Assembly (NCBI GenBank): GCA_030748485.1
Contig: JASMLW010000618.1
Span: 1-41,689, forward strand
Length of the DNA stretch: 41,689 bases
Origin: Pirellulaceae bacterium
GTDB lineage: Bacteria > Planctomycetota > Planctomycetia > Pirellulales > Pirellulaceae
Direction: 5' to 3'
Shown: piece after piece, positions 36,930-41,689 of the stretch
Position numbering within the stretch: the first letter of the stretch is position 1
Layout of the letters: each line of letters starts with the position of its first letter
Position numbers and translations under genes: made by a program
Notes under the pieces: model-generated
What the model saw: the letters and a program-made list of their open reading frames with translations, nothing else
Told to the model about the DNA's origin: nothing
Database searches by the model: none

Positions 36930-37631
36930 GTGGCCACAATCGAAGTTCGCGAGAATCAGATCGAGTATCACGGACATACGCTTCGTGTTCTCGCCGTCCA
37001 CATCGACCACCAACTTGTCTCGGATTCCTTCGCGTTGTTCGACGCCTCATCGGAAACGGTTGCGTCGCACATCTGCGCAGAATGCTACGCCGCGGCGGGT
37101 GGCGAACTTGCGACCTGCGGCCACTATGACATCGCCGTTCGCAGACGCGAGGACACGATCTATTGGTTCTTGGCCGATCACGAATACGTCAGCCCGTTGA
37201 TGCAGGACGTGCCGCTGAATCATGTGTGGTCGTTCCCGCTTGAAAACTATGAACGCCAACTGAACGCCAATGCGTCAGGCTTACCCGATTTCAATTTAGC
37301 CGACATCCACTTGGTGCTGCGTCGCGCGACCATCTACCGGGCGGAACTTGGCCTCTTCACGATCCCCGATGTCGATGATGACCCGCAGGGTCGGCTGTTG
37401 CTCGATGTCGTCGCGCGATCGATCGCAGCCGACGATTTGGCGATTTGCCCTCCGCCAGACCGCTATCGCACGATCAGGATTGGTATTGAAACCGACGGGG
37501 TACCGGAGACGGTGGTTGAAGTTGGCATCGTGAATCAGCGGTGCGCCATGCGGTTTGTAGCGCATCCATCGTTTCCGTTGTGGTTGACTTGTGGCGAGAT
37601 CCAACGCAACGTTGCATCGATCGCAACATAA
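36930..37631 (+). CDS. Unknown cassette protein with small Cys/His cluster
   Basis: 233 residues from a GTG at 36930; a TTG at 36912 would add six residues and neither has a strong ribosome site. The N-terminal half has VASHICAECYAAAGGELATCGHYD, with C-x2-C and a later CGH that might bind zinc. The rest is beta-rich (YWFLADHEYVSP, LVLRRATIYRAELGLFTIP, TIRIGIETDGVPETVVEVG). I do not recognise the family. It lies between two attC-like sites, and its stop TAA belongs to ACATAAC, as for the NUDIX gene. A protein of this size and context is typical of integron cassette products of unknown function. Confidence 0.65.
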   Translation: MATIEVRENQIEYHGHTLRVLAVHIDHQLVSDSFALFDASSETVASHICAECYAAAGGELATCGHYDIAVRRREDTIYWFLADHEYVSPLMQDVPLNHVWSFPLENYERQLNANASGLPDFNLADIHLVLRRATIYRAELGLFTIPDVDDDPQGRLLLDVVARSIAADDLAICPPPDRYRTIRIGIETDGVPETVVEVGIVNQRCAMRFVAHPSFPLWLTCGEIQRNVASIAT

Positions 37632-37737
37632 CACGTCTTTGCACGGGAGTCGTCGACGCGTGCCGCCGCTTCCGTTCGTTTCACATAGTGCCGAGCTTAA
37701 TGGCGCAATGGCGACCCGGCGAACGTCAACGTCAGGC
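37626..37737. repeat. attC-like site (c)
   Basis: 112 bases. ACATAAC overlaps the stop codon of the preceding gene, then ACGTCTTTGCACGGGAGTCG. The 3' side ends TGGCGACCCGGCG and, after a spacer, GTCAGGC. The arms CACGGGAGTCG and CGACCCGGCG are complementary with bulges. GTCAGGC is one base from the GTTRRRY core. Confidence 0.45.
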
Positions 37738-37746
37738 AGCAAGAGA

Positions 37747-38283
37747 ATGACCGCACCGTCATTTACATATTGTCCACATCCGGAACGATCAGGTGCGATC
37801 GAACCATCGGACGAAGTCTGTTCCTGCTGCAATACGGCGCGCGGATACGCGTACGCTCTCGACATCGTTTCGGACGACCTGCCGGATTCGTTTCGTGAAG
37901 TCTGCCCCTGGTGTATCGCCGACGGTTTGGCCGCGTCAAATTACGGCATCGTATTCAACGATCCAGATGTCCTTGCTCAGCGGGGACTCGCCAAGGACAT
38001 CATCGAAGGAATCACTCTTCGAACACCGTCTTATTCTTCATGGCAAACGGCAGCGTGGGAATGCCATTGCGACGACGCTTGTGAGTTTCACGGCGATCTT
38101 ACAGTTGAAGAAGCGCATGCCCCAGACTGGCAAGCTGTGGCGGAAATGCTCAACTCCTCCGTGGCGTCTGCTCAGAAGACGTGGCCGGAATACGCCGCGC
38201 GCTACGTTCCAGCCGATCCTTCAATCTTCAAATTCGTCTGTCGACACTGCCAGAAGGTCACATACCAAATCGACACGCCGTAG
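37747..38283 (+). CDS. CbrC / UPF0167 family protein
   Basis: 178 residues from the ATG at 37747, nine bases after attC-like site (c); the open frame extends upstream but that part is the site itself. The family signature is at the start: FTYCPHPERSGAIEPSDEVCSCCNTARGYAYA, then CPWCIADGLAASNYGIVFND. The pairs CxCC, CPWC and later FVCRHCQK may bind zinc. CbrC of E. coli is linked to colicin E2 tolerance; its biochemical role is not settled, so no function is claimed. UPF0167 genes occur in mobile cassettes, which fits the context. Confidence 0.88.
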   Translation: MTAPSFTYCPHPERSGAIEPSDEVCSCCNTARGYAYALDIVSDDLPDSFREVCPWCIADGLAASNYGIVFNDPDVLAQRGLAKDIIEGITLRTPSYSSWQTAAWECHCDDACEFHGDLTVEEAHAPDWQAVAEMLNSSVASAQKTWPEYAARYVPADPSIFKFVCRHCQKVTYQIDTP

Positions 38284-38325
38284 AATCCACTGGACACCCA
38301 AGCAGTTTTCCCTCAAGTCGTTGGT

Positions 38326-38373
38326 CACTCGACAACGTCTGGGCCGCGAGCCCGATGGTCCTCAACGTTATGC
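38326..38373. repeat. Partial attC-like site (d)
   Basis: The 3' side is good: GCCCGATGGTCCTCAACG then GTTATGC (38367-38373), six of seven with the GTTRRRY core. The 5' side is poor; only the small hairpin TGGGC-CGCGA-GCCCG is evident and there is no RYYYAAC after the CbrC stop. Probably a decayed or truncated site. Confidence 0.35.
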
Positions 38374-38400
38374 CGCTAGACAAGCCGAGGTTCGTGATTG

Positions 38401-38850
38401 ATGATCCAACTGACATGGGACGACCTACTCATCCAAAACATCACCGCTGACGATGCGATTGCGTGGATGGCGGAATGGCCTGAAGTCGTCGCCGGCCGTT
38501 TCCATCCTGTCTTCATCTCCAAGTTCGGCGATTGGTTCTTGCGGCGGCCGGATGGCGCCACTGAATTGCTCGATGTCCTCGAAGGCACACATTCAACGAT
38601 TGCGAGTACGACGACCGAATTCGATGCGATGGTCAACGATGTCCAGTGGCAAGAAGAGCATCTACTATCTTGGCTCGTCCACCAATTACACGAAGATGGG
38701 AAGATCCCCGCCGATGGTCAATGCTACGGCTTCGCGCCGCATCCCCGGCTTGGCGGTCCGATTGATCGCGCCAATGTCATGATTCTTGAAATAATCGTGT
38801 GGCAGACAATCTGTTCGCAGGCCTTTAACCCAACCTATCCGTTGACCTGA
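38401..38850 (+). CDS. Tdi1/DUF1851-like small protein, possible immunity protein
   Basis: 149 residues from the ATG at 38401. The central block FHPVFISKFGDWFLRRPDGATELLDVLEGT, followed by LSWLVHQLHEDGKIPADGQCYGFAPHPRLGGPIDRANVM and WQTICSQAF, resembles T6SS immunity Tdi1/DUF1851-like proteins. This is from memory of the family and not checked. No toxin gene is adjacent. It is the last complete gene of the cassette-like series; no attC-like site follows. Its stop at 38850 falls inside the open reading frame of the SWIM gene, in a different frame, which marks the junction with the retron region. Confidence 0.7.
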   Translation: MIQLTWDDLLIQNITADDAIAWMAEWPEVVAGRFHPVFISKFGDWFLRRPDGATELLDVLEGTHSTIASTTTEFDAMVNDVQWQEEHLLSWLVHQLHEDGKIPADGQCYGFAPHPRLGGPIDRANVMILEIIVWQTICSQAFNPTYPLT

Positions 38851-38978
38851 GCGCCTTCGACCTGGAGGGGACTCCGGTTTGTGGTACGACGAATATCGAC
38901 TTCAGCCAGACACTGCACGAGAGCGTCGAACGTTTCCGCAGTTATCGAACGACACGCATCACGATCGGGCAGGAGGCC
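38829..38978 (+). other. Upstream in-frame, coding-like extension of the SWIM gene without a start codon
   Basis: In the SWIM frame the reading frame is open from 38829 (after a TAA at 38826) to the GTG at 38979 and contains no ATG, GTG or TTG. Its translation (AFDLEGTPVCGTTNIDFS, LHESVERFRSYRTTRITIG) looks like structured protein, with about 70% G or C at third positions. This suggests that the SWIM gene lost its real 5' end at or near 38829-38853, where the cassette gene ends. Confidence 0.55.
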
Positions 38979-40250
38979 GTGAAGATCTCGTCGGCCGGCG
39001 AGCAGGACGTACTGGAAAAGCAAATCAAGGTTCCAGATTCATGGATGCGGGGGTTCTTGCAAGTGCAGTCGTCGACGATGTTGCCGATGGACTCGTTCAA
39101 GTTGACCGCGATCGACTTGTACAACATTCTGAGGCATCTGCGCTTGAACGGCGATCAAAAGGGGCGGCGACGCGGGTTGCGAGTCGAACTTGTGCCGGGT
39201 GAGAGGCCGCGCGTCGTACTCGAGCCATGGGAGACGGTCATTGAGACGACCGCCGAAATCTACCAGGGCCGACAGGCCAAAGTGACTCGCGTCTGGGGGC
39301 GGCGGCGACTCATGCTGCTCCGCCGAATGTTGCCGTTTGTTGAGGAGGTCGACGTCCATCTGCTGGGCAGTGGCCTGCCAAGCTTCTGGATTCTGCGCGC
39401 GGGTCCGATGACGTTTACGCTCGGGCTGACCGGCTTTACCGCGGCGAACTGGTCGCAAGCTGTGAATTTTGACTTGCTCATGCCGCGCAAAAGCCAGGGT
39501 GGCGACGGGTTGCGGAAGATTGTCAAGCATCTTGGCGAACAATGGTCGAATGATCGTGACGGTTTGACGAAGGCGACCAAACTAAAGGGAGCGGAATTGA
39601 TCGAGTCGTTGCAACTCGGCTGCCAACATGGACAGATCATGTACGACCTGCCCAGCGACCGATTCCGCTTGCGACCGCTGACAAACACGCCGCTCGACAT
39701 CGAACGATTCGAGTTTCGCAACGCGCGAGAGCGGTTGGCGCACGACCTGGTGCACCGCAAGGACGCCGTATCGATCGTGACGGAGAATCGGATTCACGGG
39801 ACCGGCCTGGAGCTAACGGGGAAAACGGTGGTCGCCGAGGACAAACGCGAGTACCGGCCTCAGCTGCTGTTGAGCGACGAGGGGTTTGTCAGCCGCGCGG
39901 AATGCACGTGCAATACGTTTCGTCAACAAGGTTTGAAAGGAGGACCGTGCACCTGCCTGATTGCCCTCCGACTGACGCATGCGATGCGTGAGAAACGGAG
40001 GCGGGAAAGCGGGCGGGCGTTGAAGACGGTCACTGTCGAGACGCGTACATACAGCAAACGCGAGAACGACCTCGAGCAGGTGGTGCAGATCTCGCTCAAT
40101 CGCAAACGACTGAAGGTCCGTTGGGGAACGGCCGGCGAATCGATGCGGGTCCAACAGCTGCAGTTCGACTCACTCGAGGCGGCTCGGAGCGAGTATGTCG
40201 AACGCGTTGGCAAGTTGGAGGAAGGCGGCTACTTGGACGCGTCGACCTAG
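38979..40250 (+). CDS. SWIM zinc-finger protein (WHSWIM-like retron accessory), probably 5'-truncated
   Basis: 423 residues if begun at the GTG at 38979, where AGGAGG precedes by only two bases, too close for good initiation. The frame continues as coding-like sequence upstream, so the true protein was probably longer. Conserved parts: VPDSWMRGFLQVQSS early; a winged-helix-like stretch near 195-245 (GAELIESLQLGCQHGQIMYDLPSDRFRLRPL); and the SWIM finger CTCNTFRQQGLKGGPCTC (C309, C311, C324, C326), in which the usual final His of CxCxnCxH is Cys. It lies 28 bases before a retron-type reverse transcriptase, the partner arrangement I recall for type XIII (WHSWIM) retrons. Confidence 0.8.
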   Translation: MKISSAGEQDVLEKQIKVPDSWMRGFLQVQSSTMLPMDSFKLTAIDLYNILRHLRLNGDQKGRRRGLRVELVPGERPRVVLEPWETVIETTAEIYQGRQAKVTRVWGRRRLMLLRRMLPFVEEVDVHLLGSGLPSFWILRAGPMTFTLGLTGFTAANWSQAVNFDLLMPRKSQGGDGLRKIVKHLGEQWSNDRDGLTKATKLKGAELIESLQLGCQHGQIMYDLPSDRFRLRPLTNTPLDIERFEFRNARERLAHDLVHRKDAVSIVTENRIHGTGLELTGKTVVAEDKREYRPQLLLSDEGFVSRAECTCNTFRQQGLKGGPCTCLIALRLTHAMREKRRRESGRALKTVTVETRTYSKRENDLEQVVQISLNRKRLKVRWGTAGESMRVQQLQFDSLEAARSEYVERVGKLEEGGYLDAST

Positions 40251-40278
40251 CTCGCACGTTTCGAGAAGAGAGATCTCC

Positions 40279-41571
40279 ATGGCACGACAACGAAGTAATC
40301 TGGACGAGATTTTTCGCGGCATCGAAGAAGCCGGGAGCATCGACTCATACGTCGACGCCCAACTCCGCGACCGCGGATTCCTGATCGAGCGGAGGGCGAC
40401 GGACGATATGTCCAAACGCGAACTGGCTCGATACAAACAGCAGCTCAAAGACGAGGCCGCCGAGAGACGAAGACTGGCGGCGGACGCGTGGCGAGCCTAC
40501 AAGACGCGCAACATTGTCTTCTTGGGCGAGGGCGTTTTTTGGAACGACGCGCTCGACTACGACCGCTGGGATTTGGAGAACGCCGAGTCGCGGGCCGCCG
40601 AAAACGAGCTTCCTCCGCTAACGAGTCCGCGACAATTGGCGGAGGCTCTGGAACTCACGATCTCGGAACTGCGGGGCCTCGCCTATCATCGCGACGCCGC
40701 CACGTCGGTGAACTATCGACGGTTTACGATCCCCAAACGCGACGGCGCTGAGCGTGCGATCTGGGCTCCGCTGCCAAGGTTGATGAAGTCGCAGCGATGG
40801 ATCCTCCGCAACGTGGCCGAGAAACTGCTGGTGCACGGCGCGACACACGGTTTCTTGGCCGGTCGGTCGATCTTGACCAACGCCAAGGTCCACGTCGGAT
40901 CACAGATCGTGCTCAAGGTTGATGTCAAGGACTTCTTCCCGACGGTGACGTATCCGCGAGTGAAGGGCGTGTTCAGGCGCGCCGGGTATCGCGAGCAGAT
41001 TGCCACGCTGCTGGCTCTCCTGTGCACTGAGTCGCCTCGCGAAGTCGTCTGCGAGAACGGCAAGACGATGTACGTTTCGTTGGGACCGCGATGCTTGCCG
41101 CAAGGCGCGCCGACAAGCCCCGCTCTGACGAACGTGATTTGCTTGAGAATGGATCGACGACTATCAGGACTCGCCAAAAAGTTCGGTTGGCGCTATACGC
41201 GTTACGCAGATGACATGACGTTTAGTTTTCCCACCGGCGCAGATGGGGCTACGAAACTCGGCGCGCTGATGGGACTGATCAGGCGAGTTGTCGCCGACGA
41301 AGGGTTCACCGTTCACCCCGACAAGACGCGAGTCGCGAGATCGGGCGGACGGCAATCGGTAACCGGGCTCGTCGTCAACGGCGACGGCGCGCCGCGCGTC
41401 CCCCGCAAGATGCGGCGGAAAGTGCGGGCCGCCGTTCACAACGCCAAACAGGGCAAGCCGCTCAAAGGTGACGAAACTCAGTCAACCATCGAAGGCTACA
41501 TCGCCTACATCGCGATGACCGACCGCGCGCTGGCGGACCGCTTGTTGACCGATTTGCTTGGAGAAGAGTAG
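40279..41571 (+). CDS. Retron-type reverse transcriptase
   Basis: 430 residues from the ATG at 40279. The palm is complete: LKVDVKDFF (212-220), LPQGAPTSPALTN (273-285), YADD (309-312) and, in the C-terminal part, VTGLVVN (361-367), the VTG motif of retron enzymes. NAKVH (201-205) fits the NAxxH motif specific to retrons. A charged N-terminal extension of about 110 residues (NLDEIFRGIEEAGS, then a likely coiled coil at 43-75) makes it longer than the usual 300-330 residues. Retron enzymes prime cDNA from their own RNA at a branching guanosine; the RNA gene was not found here. Only 28 bases separate it from the SWIM gene. Defence function is inferred from family. Confidence 0.95.
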   Translation: MARQRSNLDEIFRGIEEAGSIDSYVDAQLRDRGFLIERRATDDMSKRELARYKQQLKDEAAERRRLAADAWRAYKTRNIVFLGEGVFWNDALDYDRWDLENAESRAAENELPPLTSPRQLAEALELTISELRGLAYHRDAATSVNYRRFTIPKRDGAERAIWAPLPRLMKSQRWILRNVAEKLLVHGATHGFLAGRSILTNAKVHVGSQIVLKVDVKDFFPTVTYPRVKGVFRRAGYREQIATLLALLCTESPREVVCENGKTMYVSLGPRCLPQGAPTSPALTNVICLRMDRRLSGLAKKFGWRYTRYADDMTFSFPTGADGATKLGALMGLIRRVVADEGFTVHPDKTRVARSGGRQSVTGLVVNGDGAPRVPRKMRRKVRAAVHNAKQGKPLKGDETQSTIEGYIAYIAMTDRALADRLLTDLLGEE

Positions 41572-41631
41572 CTGGAATCGCGAGAATTCAACTCGGTCTC
41601 GTCGAGCGACGTCAACTCCCCGCGTCGCACC

Positions 41632-41689
41632 TGTCGCGACTAGCGACAAGCGCCAACGTAGCCACAAGCGCCAACGTAGCCACAAGCGC
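41632..41689. repeat. Hairpin and 18-bp tandem repeat downstream of the RT gene
   Basis: TGTCGC-GACTA-GCGACA (41632-41648) is a perfect six-base stem. It leads directly into an 18-base repeat (CCACAAGCGCCAACGTAG, first copy CGACAAG...) present two and a half times before the window ends. It begins 60 bases beyond the RT stop, so it may include a terminator or part of a retron RNA; the window ends too early to tell. Confidence 0.7.

Noticed and set aside
38284-38400. Retron RNA upstream of the SWIM gene
   Set aside because: The sequence fits an attC-like remnant better and lies before an unrelated gene.

Overview
The window reads as a GC-rich planctomycete chromosome segment, most likely order Pirellulales. 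This is inferred from gene content: a secreted multihaem cytochrome with a sorbosone-dehydrogenase-like and a ThuA-type partner, a DUF116-polyprenyl synthase fusion, a MoxR/DUF58/BatA set, and frequent GTG/TTG or weak-Shine-Dalgarno starts. No rRNA or tRNA gene was recognised.

Layout. 1-2715 (minus): zinc-ribbon protein, MoxR ATPase, DUF58 protein and the start of a BatA-type membrane protein, cut by the window edge. 2870-5785: a duplicated DMT-like membrane protein, an unknown small gene, and queF and queE for preQ0/preQ1 (7-deazaguanine) synthesis, separated by two double-hairpin repeats. 5837-10900 (minus): PIG-L deacetylase, then an ABC transporter of one ATPase and one large FtsX-like permease. 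11081-16802 (minus): isoprenoid-type genes (DXDD class II cyclase, DUF116-polyprenyl synthase fusion, prenyltransferase-beta-like repeat protein) together with rpsR and a thioesterase. 17157-19309 (plus): a zinc metallopeptidase translationally coupled to an ATP-grasp ligase. 19328-23816 (minus): an apparent operon of PQQ-like beta-propeller lipoprotein, 51-residue peptide, GcvH-like lipoyl-carrier protein, ferredoxin and radical SAM enzyme. 24116-28514: alpha/beta hydrolase, two unknown proteins and an SNF2 helicase. 28535-35045 (minus): a three-gene secreted operon of peptidase/S4-like/ThuA fusion, hexahaem cytochrome and glucose/sorbosone-dehydrogenase-like propeller.

From about 35.1 kb the character changes to accessory DNA. 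An exact 64-bp-period tandem array of double hairpins (35126-35562) is followed by five small, unrelated, same-strand genes (LMW-PTP, NUDIX, unknown, CbrC/UPF0167, Tdi1/DUF1851-like). Imperfect inverted sites resembling integron attC sites separate them: an integron-like cassette array with no integrase in the window. It abuts a SWIM zinc-finger gene whose reading frame continues upstream without a start codon, and then a retron-type reverse transcriptase (NAxxH, YADD and VTG motifs). The SWIM + RT pair matches what I recall of type XIII (WHSWIM) retrons. The 5' part of that operon looks truncated at the junction, and no msr-msd RNA gene was found.

The most interesting regions are the SWIM-retron and its junction with the cassette array, the lipoyl-carrier/ferredoxin/radical-SAM/propeller operon, and the secreted peptidase-S4-ThuA fusion.
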